Source: Candidatus Nitrosopumilus sediminis
GTDB lineage: Archaea > Thermoproteota > Nitrososphaeria > Nitrososphaerales > Nitrosopumilaceae
Assembly (NCBI RefSeq): GCF_000299395.1
Contig: NC_018656.1
Location: 310,001-374,000, forward strand
Direction: 5' to 3'
Length of the DNA: 64,000 nt
The notes below the pieces were generated by a model, which saw only the letters and a list, made by a program, of their open reading frames with translations, did no database searches and was not told the DNA's origin. Each line of letters starts with the position of its first letter. The first letter of the stretch is position 1. Position numbers and translations under genes: made by a program. Of this stretch, positions 1 to 9,951 are shown piece by piece.

Positions 1-685
1 ACCACGCCATCTATTGTATCACCATTTTCAAAATCACTTGCAAAAGTTCCTGCAGTAGTCGTTGCAACTCTGACAGATTGCTTAATATCCAACCCCTGAC
101 TTGTTGCATCAACATAATTTTTTGTTGCAGCATCAGTAGATGCTGTAGGGTCTGCAAGATTTGTAATCTTTTGATTGTTAAGGGATACATCAGATGTGGG
201 AGATGTCATTTGGTCTAGTCTTGATAGAATAACTTGATTGTCAAAATCTGAAATTGTTGAAGCTGTTTGAGTGCCAGTATGACTTGCTCTTGCCAGAGGA
301 TCAGTAGCTAGTTTTGATAGAGCAATGTTTGCTCCTGTTTTGATTTCAGAATCATCAATATTAGTAATAGTATTAGAATCGGCATCAATATTCTTTGATG
401 TCAGTGTTTGACTTGTATCTTCTAAGACAACAGTGCCAGATGAATCAGGGAACACATATGTTCTAACCTGAGTAAGACCTGCACCAGATAATTGGAGAAA
501 TTGATCAATAATGACTTGACCATCACTGAGGATTCTGAATAAAACAGTACTGGCACTATCATTAATGGTAAATGGGGGATCTGTTTGTGCAACTGCTTCA
601 TCTATTGTAATCTGAGGATCCGCATATGCCATACCATAAGTATGAAATCCTATTAACACTAAAAAAACAATAACTCTATTTTCAT
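1..685 (-). CDS. Secreted tail-fibre-like repeat protein, partial, frame broken in signal peptide
   Basis: The minus strand reads openly from about 650 to the left window edge, so the C-terminus lies outside. It encodes a mature N-terminus after a cleavage-like AYADP, then text typical of phage tail-fibre and collar-like proteins (SSGTVVLEDTSQTLTSKNI, DAATKNYVDATSQGLDIKQ). ATGs at 685 and 700 begin a good signal peptide (MKIELLFF), but that frame stops in the T7 run (A7 at 661-667 on the plus strand). One extra T would join it to LVLIGFHTYGMAYADP. No in-frame ATG, GTG or TTG other than a late GTG exists without the repair. The likely role is a cell-surface or particle structural protein; this is inferred from text resemblance only. 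Confidence 0.55.
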
Positions 686-815
686 ATCCAAGTCGTTCAT
701 TATGAAATGAGGTGACTATTAGATTTTATCAGAGTTTTATTAGATGAAATATCCACTTTTGGGAAATGTAGGCCGTCAAAGAGAACTGATTACCCAAATT
801 TTATCATTTTAAAAA

Positions 816-3680
816 CTATTCAATTAGTATTGCAGGCTTGAAAGGTCTTGCATGTCTTGCCTTTCCTTTTGGATCATAAATGTCGCCATCTGACTCTGAA
901 TACACTTCTATCTCCACTCCAAACTCTTTCTTTCCAATACTGGATAATTCAGATTTCAAAAATTCTTTTTCATTGAAATCATCTGATTCAAGCTTCATAT
1001 TTTTAATTTCTTCAGACTCTGAATGCAAATCTTTGATCACTTTTTGAATATAGTCTGGCATTTTTTTGGCCTCTGTAGTTTCAGGATCTGCAATTAACTC
1101 CTTCATTACAACTCCCATGTTGTTTTGACCTCCTACCATGATACTCAATACTTTGCGATACACTTTGGATTTTAAATCATCTGAGTTTACATAGAGTACA
1201 ATCTTCTTTGGAGTAATTTTTGTAACCTTGAGAATATTTGCAATATCATCTATGGTTGATTTTAGTAAATTCTCTGATTGAATTGACGTTGCATCCATTT
1301 CATCTTTAGAATAAACAGGCCATGCTGATTTTGATACCTGATTATCATTTCCAAGCTTCTCCCACATTTCCTCAGCTATGTGTGGTGCAAATGGAGACAA
1401 CATTGCAACTCGTGCAGAATTTATTTTATACAATATTCCTGAAACATCTTTTCTCTCTTTAGCTTCTGTTCTTTTGTTGTACCAGCTCAAGTCAGATTCG
1501 AATGAAAACAAAATCTCGTGCAATCCTTCCCTTAGTCTCATTTTTTCTAGGGATTCAGTAACTGTACCAATCATGCTCTGTAATTTGGATAAAATCCATC
1601 TATCTTCTGCCTGTAACTCGGAAATTGGCTCATTTTTGAGCCTAGAGCATTCATCTAAAAGAGATGCAAGCTTGTTTTGAATACCATAAACTGATTCCAT
1701 GTTAAAATCAGCATCCTGGAGTAGCTCAGCTGATGAAATTATTGCCAATCTAATTGGATCTGCACCATGGTCTCTGATTGCAGTTCGTAGTGGAATGATA
1801 TTTCCCATACTCTTTGACATTTTAGCACCATCCATCATTACACTACCATTGACAACAATTTCTTGCGGCCAGAATTTTTTCTCAAATATTGCAACGTGAT
1901 TTAACACAAAAAATGACAAATGGTTCTGTACCAAATCTCTACCTGAATGTCTTGAATCAACTGGATAGAAGTATTGGAACTCTTTCTTCATTGTTTCAAT
2001 AATATCTTCAGAAAGTTTTGATGTACTTGCAGCTAACGACAAATCTCCTTTATCTAATAAAATGTAATCAAAGAACTCTGGAGTCAAATTCTCAGGTTGT
2101 ACAGTTCCATCATTTACAAATCGTGAAATGGTATAGTATGCCATGTAAATTACACTATCAGACAATGACTCTACAATCCAGTCTTTATCCCATGGAAGCT
2201 TAGTTCCCAGTCCCTGTTGTCTTGCACATGCTCTCTCGTGCAACCAATCAATTACTTCTTTGAACTCTGTTCTGATGTTACTTGGTAGAATATTCATCTC
2301 GTCAAAGCAATTGCGAGCAAGTGCTTTCCATGATTCATCTCCATAATTGAGAAACCATTGGTTATTCAATACTTTAACAACACATTCTGCTCCACATCTG
2401 CAGTGCACTGGAGAATTCTCAAGCACTGGGAATTTTTCTAGTGTTTTATTTTCTTGGAGCCATGCTCTGATTTTGTCTCGTCCAAACTGGACCTTTTCAT
2501 TGTTGAATTGTCCACACTTTTCATTTAGTTTTCCATCGGTAAACTCTTTGAGGTATAATTCCTTTGTAGCCTCTTCTAGCTTTTCATCTGACTGGTCTGA
2601 AACTCCTAGTTTCTCACAAATCTGTTTTGCAGGATAAACATCATATCCTTCTGTAACTATAATCGGAATAGGCTCAATTTTTGTGGCTAATTCGTGATTT
2701 GCAGCCTTCAAATCCATCAATGCCTGATAGTCTTTTGGTGCGTGAGCTGGTACTGACATTACTAATCCAGTGCCCATGCTAGGTTCTACAAATTCAGCAG
2801 GCAATATTGGAATCTTCCGTCCATCATGATTGATGGCATTTTGTCCAATTATTTCACTGCCTGAAATATCTCCTATTACGCTAACTTGCTTTTCAAAGAA
2901 TTCTATTTTGTGTGCACATTCCTCAGAAATGATCCATTTCTCATCATCCACTGAAACTTTTTTGTATGTTACATTTGGGTTGACCCACAAGTTTGTAATT
3001 CCAAAAATTGTTTCAGGTCGCAGTGTAGTTACTGGGAAAATAAATTCTCCAAGCTTGAATTTGATCAAAAAGTTCTTCTCATCAATTTTTGGTTCTACAT
3101 CTCCCATTGTGTCATGTTGTGATACGGGATTCTGATCTTTGGGACACCATCCAACTGGATGACTCCCCTGAATGATTCTGCCGTTTTCTTTAAGTGTAGT
3201 AATCTGCCACTCGATAAACTTCTGATAGCCTGGAACTATAGTAGTAAACTCTCGTCTCCAGTCAATGGAATAGCCCATCTCAATCATTCCAGACTTTATC
3301 TCTTCATGGAAATAATCTGCAATCTTTATTGGTTCAACAAATGTTTTGATGTCTTCTTCTGGAACGTGGTAGATGTTTCTCAATCCATCAAGAATCTCTT
3401 TTTCTCCAGCTTCAATTCTCTTTGCCATCCCAAGTACGGGAGTTCCGGTATAATGGAATCCCATTGGGAACAATACGTTGTACCCTTGCATTCGATAATA
3501 TCTTGCATGAACATCAGCTAGTGTGTATGTTCGTCCGTGTCCAATGTGTTGGGGAGAGTTTGGATATGGATATGCAACTGTAATGAATTTTTTTGGTTTC
3601 TCATTTGGATTTGTCTCAAAGTCTTTTGATTCAATCCACTTGTTTCGCCATTTAGTTTCTAGTTCGTTCCAATTTATCAT
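816..3680 (-). CDS. leuS: Leucyl-tRNA synthetase
   Basis: Class Ia aminoacyl-tRNA synthetase that charges tRNA-Leu in the cytosol. The 954-residue length fits archaeal/eukaryotic-type LeuRS. The HIGH signature is at residues 45-48 (SPQHIGHGRTY) and KMSKS is near residue 620 (GAKMSKSMGN). The large insertion between them corresponds to the CP1 editing domain, which hydrolyses misacylated tRNA-Leu. The C-terminal third is the helical anticodon-binding region plus the archaeal C-terminal extension. The ATG start lies 4 bases after the alaS stop, so the two synthetases form an operon transcribed on the minus strand. No key motif is missing. Confidence 0.97.
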   Translation of the reverse strand: MINWNELETKWRNKWIESKDFETNPNEKPKKFITVAYPYPNSPQHIGHGRTYTLADVHARYYRMQGYNVLFPMGFHYTGTPVLGMAKRIEAGEKEILDGLRNIYHVPEEDIKTFVEPIKIADYFHEEIKSGMIEMGYSIDWRREFTTIVPGYQKFIEWQITTLKENGRIIQGSHPVGWCPKDQNPVSQHDTMGDVEPKIDEKNFLIKFKLGEFIFPVTTLRPETIFGITNLWVNPNVTYKKVSVDDEKWIISEECAHKIEFFEKQVSVIGDISGSEIIGQNAINHDGRKIPILPAEFVEPSMGTGLVMSVPAHAPKDYQALMDLKAANHELATKIEPIPIIVTEGYDVYPAKQICEKLGVSDQSDEKLEEATKELYLKEFTDGKLNEKCGQFNNEKVQFGRDKIRAWLQENKTLEKFPVLENSPVHCRCGAECVVKVLNNQWFLNYGDESWKALARNCFDEMNILPSNIRTEFKEVIDWLHERACARQQGLGTKLPWDKDWIVESLSDSVIYMAYYTISRFVNDGTVQPENLTPEFFDYILLDKGDLSLAASTSKLSEDIIETMKKEFQYFYPVDSRHSGRDLVQNHLSFFVLNHVAIFEKKFWPQEIVVNGSVMMDGAKMSKSMGNIIPLRTAIRDHGADPIRLAIISSAELLQDADFNMESVYGIQNKLASLLDECSRLKNEPISELQAEDRWILSKLQSMIGTVTESLEKMRLREGLHEILFSFESDLSWYNKRTEAKERKDVSGILYKINSARVAMLSPFAPHIAEEMWEKLGNDNQVSKSAWPVYSKDEMDATSIQSENLLKSTIDDIANILKVTKITPKKIVLYVNSDDLKSKVYRKVLSIMVGGQNNMGVVMKELIADPETTEAKKMPDYIQKVIKDLHSESEEIKNMKLESDDFNEKEFLKSELSSIGKKEFGVEIEVYSESDGDIYDPKGKARHARPFKPAILIE

Positions 3681-3684
3681 AGTA

Positions 3685-6360
3685 TTATCCTAAAATCATT
3701 GATTTTGCTTTGGCTATTGCCTCGTCTTTTTTAGATGTGTCTTTTCCTCCCCCTTGGGCAAATTTGGCATCTCCTCCGCCAGAGCCGCCCAAAATTGAGG
3801 CTATCTCCTTGGCAATCTCGCCTGAATTGATACCTGATTCTGCCCCTGCATGCACCATTATTCGAATGGTTGGCCCTGATTCAAAAATTCCGCAAAATGC
3901 AGCGGTACTATCCTTGGCAACTAGCTTTTTACCAAAATTCTGATGGAAATACTCATCAAAATTCTCACTTGATGTAAAACACAATTTTCCTTTGGTGCTG
4001 ATTCCATCTGACTCTGTTGATTCTCCAGCTAGAATCTTCTCTAGTAGTATAGGAATCTGCTCTCTAGCTTTGGCTTTGTTTTCCTCTCGCTGTTTTTCTA
4101 ACTGCTCTTTTTGTTTTGCCTCTTCAGCTTGTTTTTTAGATTCTTCTTCTTGCTGTTTTACATACTCAAATGCGGTAGGACCTGAAACAAACTCTAGACG
4201 AACCACTCCGTCTTGAATTCGTTTAGTCTTTGTAATTTTGATTAGTTCGATATCTCCAGTCTTCTTTACATGTGTTCCACCACATGCCTCTACATCCTGA
4301 TCTTCAATTGATACAATTCTTACTGACTTTACTGGGACTACGCCGCCCTGGTAAATTCTAAAACCGTATGTCTGCTCTGCAGTTCCCCTGTCATAGTAAT
4401 CGATGCTTACTGTAAGGTTCTGTTTTACCATAGAGTTTGCAGCATCTTCAATTTCTTTTACTTGCTCATTAGTTAGTGATGAATGGTGTGTAATGTCTAG
4501 TCTGGCATGATCATCTTCTTTGAATGCAGAGTGCTGCCAAATCCATGAACCCAAAATTTTTCTCGATGATGCGTTTAGTATGTGAGTACTGGTATGGTTT
4601 TTTGTAATGTTTGCGCGTCTTGTTTCATCAACCTTACATTGTACAGTCTCGCCTTCTTTTGGAACTCCTCCTTCTAGCTTGTGAACAATAATGTTTGCAT
4701 GTTTGTCTACGTTAACTACCTTGAATCCTGCAATAGTCCCATAGTCTGGCTCTTGTCCTCCACCTCTTGCGTAAAATGAAGTTCTATCTAATACTACTTG
4801 GTCATCAAATACCTTGAGAACTTTGGCTTCAAACTCCATTGGGTCATCTTTGTAAAATAGAGTCTCAGTTTCAGGCAATGATTCCAGTGGAAGTTCTGCT
4901 ATTGCCTTTTTCTTTTCAGACTGGTGCAGATCAGATAGTTTTGAGTAAAATTGTGATGGGATTTCAGATATTGCATCAACTTCTTTGAGGTATTCAGGCG
5001 TGATACCGTCTGATTCGTACAGTGTAATGAGTTCATCAACTGTTGGCACGCCTCTCTCGCGAATCTTTTCTGCCTTTTTCTTCATGTGAACTTTGGAATC
5101 CTCGTATCTTGCAGATTCCAGCTTGAGTATTTTCTTGACGTCATCTCGTTTCTCATCTAGTTCTGGATATGTATCCTTGAGATAGTCAATGTGAGTATCA
5201 ATCAAATCATCAATGTCTAGCTTTAGATTCAATCTGTTAATTGTTCCATTGATTCTTCGCAGCATCATTCTGAGATTGTATCCGCCCCCGACATTTGATG
5301 GCAGTGCACCATCAGTAATTGCAAAGATTAGAGTTCGCAAATGATCTGCAATTAGATATACTCCTTCAAGGGGTGTGATCATTTTGTTTAGCTGCTCATC
5401 TGTAATTCCTGCATTTTTTACTGCAAGACGTCTTACTTGATTCAAATCATCATAGTGATCAATCTCCTTTGCAATCTCTGTAAAGTATTTTCTCAAAATT
5501 TCTGAATCAGAATCAATTCCAACTTTTTCAAACAACTTTTGATTGATTGGACCAAAACAGCAGTCATATGCAGTTGGTGTTCCCATTGTAATCCATGCAA
5601 ACCTCTCAAGTCCTGCACCCATGTCTATGACTCGCTGATCAAGTGTGGTGTGTTTTCCAAGCTCCCCCTGAAATTCTGTAAACACTGCATTTCCAAGCTC
5701 CAGTCCCCTGACAAAGTATTCCAGTGATGGTCCAAAAGATCCACCACCTGCCCACACGTCCTCTACAAAGACGACTTCTTCTTTTTTAATTCCAAACTGA
5801 TCAGTGAGTAATCTAAAGTCCAAATCAACGCATTCATCTTTCCAGTATCCCCCCAAGTCCGGAACACTGTGCTGTCCAATCATACAAAAGCTTGAAAAGT
5901 GTCTTCCCGTTACTCCGACATTTTCCAAGTCCTTGAATCGCAAACAAGTCTGCGGAACTACAAGTGGGTTTGCAGGAAACTCAAAGACTACTTTGCTTCC
6001 CATCACTCTTTGAAAATCAACAACTGATGCAATTGTAAAAAACAGATCGTCTCGCCATCTGCAAACTACTGGATATCTGGAAACTGAAGTGTGATTGTTT
6101 TTTACAAAAAACTCTTCGACTTGTTTCCATGATTGCGTATAATCAAATCTCTTGCTAGTTGGAGGCTCGCCGATGAAAGAGTATGTGTCTGTTCCATCAT
6201 CAGGACACAAATTCCTATCTGCATTTAGAGTCCAAAAGAATCTGCCACATTTTGCACAAGATTTTCTGACAAACCCCTGCTCTGAGAATAATTTGACATT
6301 ATAGTATCTATCAGGATCTGCTGAAAACTCTTTTAGAATCTCTTTTTTATCCAACGACAA
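3685..6360 (-). CDS. alaS: Alanyl-tRNA synthetase
   Basis: Class II synthetase charging tRNA-Ala, 891 residues, with the archaeal architecture: an N-terminal Cys-rich segment (CAKCGRFFW), the catalytic core, then the editing domain. The editing-site zinc ligands are visible as NHTSTHILNAS near residue 592 and CGGTH near residue 693. A charged Glu/Lys-rich coiled coil and a glycine-rich C-Ala end (GGSGGGDAKFAQGGG) follow. The start is TTG at 6360. A TATA-like TTAATATT lies about 22 bases upstream on the minus strand, which fits a leaderless transcript. It is the first gene of the alaS-leuS operon. Confidence 0.97.
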   Translation of the reverse strand: MSLDKKEILKEFSADPDRYYNVKLFSEQGFVRKSCAKCGRFFWTLNADRNLCPDDGTDTYSFIGEPPTSKRFDYTQSWKQVEEFFVKNNHTSVSRYPVVCRWRDDLFFTIASVVDFQRVMGSKVVFEFPANPLVVPQTCLRFKDLENVGVTGRHFSSFCMIGQHSVPDLGGYWKDECVDLDFRLLTDQFGIKKEEVVFVEDVWAGGGSFGPSLEYFVRGLELGNAVFTEFQGELGKHTTLDQRVIDMGAGLERFAWITMGTPTAYDCCFGPINQKLFEKVGIDSDSEILRKYFTEIAKEIDHYDDLNQVRRLAVKNAGITDEQLNKMITPLEGVYLIADHLRTLIFAITDGALPSNVGGGYNLRMMLRRINGTINRLNLKLDIDDLIDTHIDYLKDTYPELDEKRDDVKKILKLESARYEDSKVHMKKKAEKIRERGVPTVDELITLYESDGITPEYLKEVDAISEIPSQFYSKLSDLHQSEKKKAIAELPLESLPETETLFYKDDPMEFEAKVLKVFDDQVVLDRTSFYARGGGQEPDYGTIAGFKVVNVDKHANIIVHKLEGGVPKEGETVQCKVDETRRANITKNHTSTHILNASSRKILGSWIWQHSAFKEDDHARLDITHHSSLTNEQVKEIEDAANSMVKQNLTVSIDYYDRGTAEQTYGFRIYQGGVVPVKSVRIVSIEDQDVEACGGTHVKKTGDIELIKITKTKRIQDGVVRLEFVSGPTAFEYVKQQEEESKKQAEEAKQKEQLEKQREENKAKAREQIPILLEKILAGESTESDGISTKGKLCFTSSENFDEYFHQNFGKKLVAKDSTAAFCGIFESGPTIRIMVHAGAESGINSGEIAKEIASILGGSGGGDAKFAQGGGKDTSKKDEAIAKAKSMILG

Positions 6361-6573
6361 GCCTGCTAGAGACCAATATTAAGAATTACCGATGAGAAAT
6401 CGGTCAAAGAAATTACAATAGAAAATGCAATGGGATACAAAGTTGAATTGATAGATTGCCACAATCTAGTCATTGTGATCTTCTGATTGAGATGACAAAT
6501 TCTAACATGAATGTCATTGCTGATAATCTCAAATGATAAATAAAGACATCCTCCCAAAAAGTATGGTGTAAAA

Positions 6574-7581
6574 TTGAGAAAGATTGAGGTAATCTGTTAT
6601 GATCAGCAAAGCCAAAGCATCGAATTCACTTTAAAAAAATACAAGATTCCGTTTCATTCGGAATTGACAATGTCAGATAATCAAAAATTGCTACGATACA
6701 CTGCAATCTGTCCTGACTCGTTGGCAAATGGATTAACCGATGAATTAAATAAAATCATAGACACCAGAACAAAAGATCTCTATGTCACAAGTTTTGTAAT
6801 CGAAGCTACGCTATCTGATTACATTTCAAACTATATCAAAGAACTTGAAACAAAACAAGTCAAAGTAAAAAAGAAAAAACTAATTGAAGAATACGAATCC
6901 ATAATTGAACCAAGCGTAAAATTTAACAGAAATCTACTTTTCATGATTATCATTGCTGCAAGCGTTGCAGTTGTGGGGTTGTTTGCAAATAATGCTTCAT
7001 TGGTTATTGGCGCAATGCTGATTTCTCCATTATTAGGACCACTTTCCGCTTTTTCATTTAGCACTGCAGTTGGCAAAACAGACAAAATGTTCAAGTCATT
7101 TATTTCAGGACTTGCTCTATTATCGGCAGTAATTGGTACAGGTGCACTGTTAACACTAATTGCACTTCAGTTTACGGATCTGCCGTTAACAAACGAAATT
7201 TTATCAAGAACTGAAATGTCTCCGGTGTTCTTGGCAGTTGCAATTGCACTTGGATTGGCAGGTGGAATTGCACTTTCTACAAACATTCCTGGAATTCTTG
7301 TAGGTGTAGCTATTGCAGCTGCTTTAGTACCTCCTGCAACTGTTGCAGGTATCGGAATCGCGTTATGGGATTTTGATATTTTCTTTAGTGCGTTTACACT
7401 TACTGCGGCAAATATTATAGGATTAGTTTTAGGTATGATGGTTGTCTTTTTCGTTGGTGGGGTTACTCCAAGAAAGTTCTACGAAAAAGAAAAGGCCCAA
7501 AAACATATGATAGTTACAATATCTATTTTCATTGGGCTGAGTATTTTGCTAGGATTTTTGTCTTTAAAGCCGGAAATCTAA
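6574..7581 (+). CDS. DUF389 / TIGR00341 family membrane protein
   Basis: Integral membrane protein of 335 residues. The N-terminal ~115 residues are soluble and charged. They are followed by multiple hydrophobic helices from about residue 120, including the family-typical NASLVIGAMLISPLLGPL and the glycine/alanine-rich segment near residues 220-260. DUF389 proteins have no firmly established function; a transporter or channel role is inferred for the family. The gene starts with TTG at 6574 and is divergent from alaS. The frame is intact and the length is normal for the family. Confidence 0.88.
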   Translation: MRKIEVICYDQQSQSIEFTLKKYKIPFHSELTMSDNQKLLRYTAICPDSLANGLTDELNKIIDTRTKDLYVTSFVIEATLSDYISNYIKELETKQVKVKKKKLIEEYESIIEPSVKFNRNLLFMIIIAASVAVVGLFANNASLVIGAMLISPLLGPLSAFSFSTAVGKTDKMFKSFISGLALLSAVIGTGALLTLIALQFTDLPLTNEILSRTEMSPVFLAVAIALGLAGGIALSTNIPGILVGVAIAAALVPPATVAGIGIALWDFDIFFSAFTLTAANIIGLVLGMMVVFFVGGVTPRKFYEKEKAQKHMIVTISIFIGLSILLGFLSLKPEI

Positions 7582-7772
7582 ACCTCGTTCAGAAAAACCC
7601 TGATTCTAAAATGAATTTGGCAATTGGATAAGAATTGTAATTGCTTTCATTGTAAAAATTTCAACTTTTTATCCCAGTATCAAATGAGATGATAAAATCT
7701 GCAAATATTTGTGAAACATTAAGAATTGTCGATTAATGATACATTAAATACACTACAAGATATAGTGATTTT

Positions 7773-8282
7773 ATGTTTGGCAGGAAACCTCAACTAAAAG
7801 AAGGAACTCATATTTTCTCAATTAAAAAAAATGGCGAGTTTAATGACTTTATTTTCGGCGTAGTTACCGGAGTTGATGGAAGAAAAGTAGGAGTCAACGG
7901 AGTGATTGTAAATCCAATAGGACTCAAAAACAAGATTGCTCAAGGAAAGACCGGTGAGCGCTCAAGAGAAATCCTTGAACATCCAAATCCTGACAATGTA
8001 ATTCTGGCTTTGGTGTATAGAGTAGAGCATGAAAATTATGCCGAAGTGCTAGATCTTGATGTTGACAAGTGTGATATTATTCCTCCAAAAATCTACGCAA
8101 TGCTAGATGGCTGGATTCGTGAATCATTACCTGAATTTTTCAATGCTGTCTTGTCATTACCTGAAGGCTCCGAAAGGGATGAGGCAAAACGAGTTTTGCG
8201 ACAAAGAAAGGACACTTTGACTGATCCAAATCTGAAACGAACAGTGTATGCTGTTTGTCGAAGTCTGAAAATTCTGAACTGA
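7773..8282 (+). CDS. Conserved hypothetical protein (169 aa)
   Basis: I do not recognise a named family. The protein is soluble, with no signal peptide or membrane helix. It has an N-terminal beta-rich half (GVVTGVDGRKVGVNGVIVNPIG) and a helical C-terminal half ending in an Arg/Lys-rich stretch (AKRVLRQRKDTL). Codon use resembles the neighbouring core genes. A TATA-like TTAAATAC about 25-30 bases upstream of the ATG suggests a leaderless transcript. It lies just upstream of the ribosomal stalk gene on the same strand, so it may belong to a translation-related neighbourhood, but no function can be read from the sequence. Confidence 0.75.
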   Translation: MFGRKPQLKEGTHIFSIKKNGEFNDFIFGVVTGVDGRKVGVNGVIVNPIGLKNKIAQGKTGERSREILEHPNPDNVILALVYRVEHENYAEVLDLDVDKCDIIPPKIYAMLDGWIRESLPEFFNAVLSLPEGSERDEAKRVLRQRKDTLTDPNLKRTVYAVCRSLKILN

Positions 8283-8308
8283 GTTTTTCAGGCGTGAGTT
8301 CTCCATAG

Positions 8309-8318
8309 TTTTATATTA
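8309..8318 (+). promoter_or_regulatory. TATA-box promoter of the P1 stalk gene
   Basis: TTTTATATTA lies about 24-33 bases upstream of the ATG of the ribosomal P1 gene. This places the expected transcription start at or next to the start codon, so the mRNA is probably leaderless. Confidence 0.5.
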
Positions 8319-8341
8319 TCCAGTAAGAAAATCTCGATACA

Positions 8342-8641
8342 ATGGAATATGTTTACGCTGCTTTACTTCTTCATAAACTAGACAAAGAAGTTAACGAGGC
8401 AAACCTCACATCAGTTGTCAAAGCATCTGGTGCTGAAGTAAATGAAGCCCAAGTTAAATCTCTAGTCGCAGCCTTAGCCGATGTTAACATCGATGAGGCA
8501 GTTAAAGCCGCACCAGTAGCAGTTGCAGCAGCCGCAGCACCGGCAGCAGACGCAGCAGCAGCACCGGCAAAAGAGGAGAAGAAAGAAGAACCTAAAAACG
8601 AAGAAGCAGCCATGGAAGGATTGTCTTCCTTATTTGGCTAA
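8342..8641 (+). CDS. rpl12: Ribosomal protein P1 (archaeal L12, stalk)
   Basis: Acidic ribosomal stalk protein of 99 residues that recruits translation GTPases to the large subunit. The N-terminal dimerization helices ([13 protein letters not shown]) are followed by an Ala-rich hinge from about residue 60. A Lys/Glu cluster and the diagnostic C-terminal tail GLSSLFG bind elongation factors. It is encoded apart from and opposite to L10/L1, although these genes are contiguous in many other archaea. The C-terminal motif and hinge are complete. Confidence 0.97.
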   Translation: MEYVYAALLLHKLDKEVNEANLTSVVKASGAEVNEAQVKSLVAALADVNIDEAVKAAPVAVAAAAAPAADAAAAPAKEEKKEEPKNEEAAMEGLSSLFG

Positions 8642-8707
8642 ACAACTTTTCTTTTATCAATTTAATTTTGTTAATCTTAATTACTCCTAGATCCCACTTT
8701 ATATTGA

Positions 8708-9343
8708 TTGGTTGATTTTTCTTTTCCCATAGATGGCTTTATCAGTATTCTCGATTACTTGGGTACGATAGCTTTTGCAGTTACGGGAGCTTCTAAAGCA
8801 ATTGCACACAAGGCAGATATTTTTGGAATCATTGTTCTAGCTACTGTAGTTGGTGTTGGTGGTGGTGTAACACGTGATGTTATCTTTGGAAGATTTCCAA
8901 CTGCCTTCTCTGATCCTATCTATGTATCATTGACAGTATTGGTTGGAGTTGTGATGTTCTTTTTGTTTAGACGACTCCAAAAACAAATGAATGTCTGGTT
9001 GGTCTTTGATGCAGTTGGGTTGGGTGTGTTTTCAATTTTGGGCGCATCAATTGCATACCAAGTGGTAGGATTAGAATTTCTTCCAATGCTCTTTGGCGGA
9101 ATGATTACAGCTATCGGTGGTGGAATATTACGAGATGTCTTTGTTCGAGAGATTCCTATAGTATTTGTAAAAGAGGTGTATGCCATTGCAAGCATCATTG
9201 GAATTGTAGTGTTTTATGCAATATTATCTTCAGGTGTGGACATTCAGATTGCGTCTATACTAGGAATTGTTGTGGGAACTGGAATTAGATTATTGGCAAT
9301 GAAGTTTAACTGGAATTTACCAAAGGTTAGAGAATTAGACTAG
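8708..9343 (+). CDS. UPF0126 / TRIC-like small membrane protein
   Basis: A 211-residue protein with about seven hydrophobic helices and two homologous glycine-rich halves: GASKAIAHKADIFGII with GVGGGVTRDVIFG, then GGMITAIGGGILRDVFVREI. This doubled GG-RD arrangement is characteristic of UPF0126, the prokaryotic family related to trimeric intracellular cation (TRIC) channels. Cation transport is therefore a family-based inference. The start is TTG at 8708. It lies downstream of the stalk gene with a short T-rich spacer and convergent to the small genes on the minus strand. Confidence 0.85.
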   Translation: MVDFSFPIDGFISILDYLGTIAFAVTGASKAIAHKADIFGIIVLATVVGVGGGVTRDVIFGRFPTAFSDPIYVSLTVLVGVVMFFLFRRLQKQMNVWLVFDAVGLGVFSILGASIAYQVVGLEFLPMLFGGMITAIGGGILRDVFVREIPIVFVKEVYAIASIIGIVVFYAILSSGVDIQIASILGIVVGTGIRLLAMKFNWNLPKVRELD

Positions 9344-9345
9344 TT

Positions 9346-9564
9346 CTATAGTCTGAGTTTGCCTGACTCTATTCCTTGTTGTATAATATCAATCAAATTC
9401 TCAACACTGCAATTTCTCATCGACTCTGGCATGGTATGTGCATCATACTCTCGGAATCTACTAATCATCTTTTTGCGTATTACCATCTTTACAATTCCTG
9501 GTACTTCCTCATCGAACTTTTGCTTTACGTGGTTTAGTATCTCGTCTATGTCTTTTTGATCCAT
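9346..9564 (-). CDS. Small conserved hypothetical protein (72 aa)
   Basis: Family not recognised. It is a charged, helical, cytosolic protein starting MDQKDIDEILNHVKQKFDEE, with a compact C-terminal helix (ENLIDIIQQGIESGKLRL). It has no Cys or membrane segment. An ATG start, good amphipathic periodicity and a tight position 2 bases from the convergent TRIC-like gene support a real gene rather than a shadow. The opposite-strand reading of the same region has no plausible protein features. Confidence 0.65.
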   Translation of the reverse strand: MDQKDIDEILNHVKQKFDEEVPGIVKMVIRKKMISRFREYDAHTMPESMRNCSVENLIDIIQQGIESGKLRL

Positions 9565-9624
9565 TTTGCTTCTTCAGTAATGATGCTCATAAAGCATTCT
9601 ACTTTTAAAATCTAAACATTAGGA

Positions 9625-9846
9625 TTATTTTCTAACATCCAAAGTTACTATGATCTCAGTTTCGTCCTTGTCAAAGTCATCATCTAATGTAATTTTCTTA
9701 TCGACAAGTTTGAATTCTTCAATTAAAGAACCATCCTCTGCAAATGTTTTAACTAGTTTGCTTTTTGGTAAAACCGATACATCACTAGCATCGCGATACA
9801 CTTTAACTGATTCACCGTTTTTTACTATGATCTTCAATCTGTTCAT
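9625..9846 (-). CDS. Small conserved hypothetical protein (73 aa)
   Basis: Family not recognised. The product is a small acidic, beta-rich protein (MNRLKIIVKNGESVKVYRD) with a Lys/Asp-rich C-terminal half (DDDFDKDETEIIVTLDVRK). It has no signal peptide, Cys or transmembrane helix. The ATG start at 9846 is preceded by an AT-rich stretch (TTATAAT on the minus strand). It is transcribed in the same direction as the downstream 72-aa gene, with a 60-base spacer, and may share its transcript. Confidence 0.6.
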   Translation of the reverse strand: MNRLKIIVKNGESVKVYRDASDVSVLPKSKLVKTFAEDGSLIEEFKLVDKKITLDDDFDKDETEIIVTLDVRK

Positions 9847-9951
9847 TAGACAAAATTAGATTATAAAAAGTAGATTATCTTACAATACATAAAATTTCTA
9901 ATTACGGAGAAAATTGTTTGCTGATTTGTAGACTGGTTAGTCCTTGAGAAA

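Noticed and set aside
6366-6557. 63-codon minus-strand ORF just upstream of alaS
   Set aside because: No coding character, and the TATA-like TTAATATT serving the alaS TTG start lies inside it, so it is probably promoter sequence.
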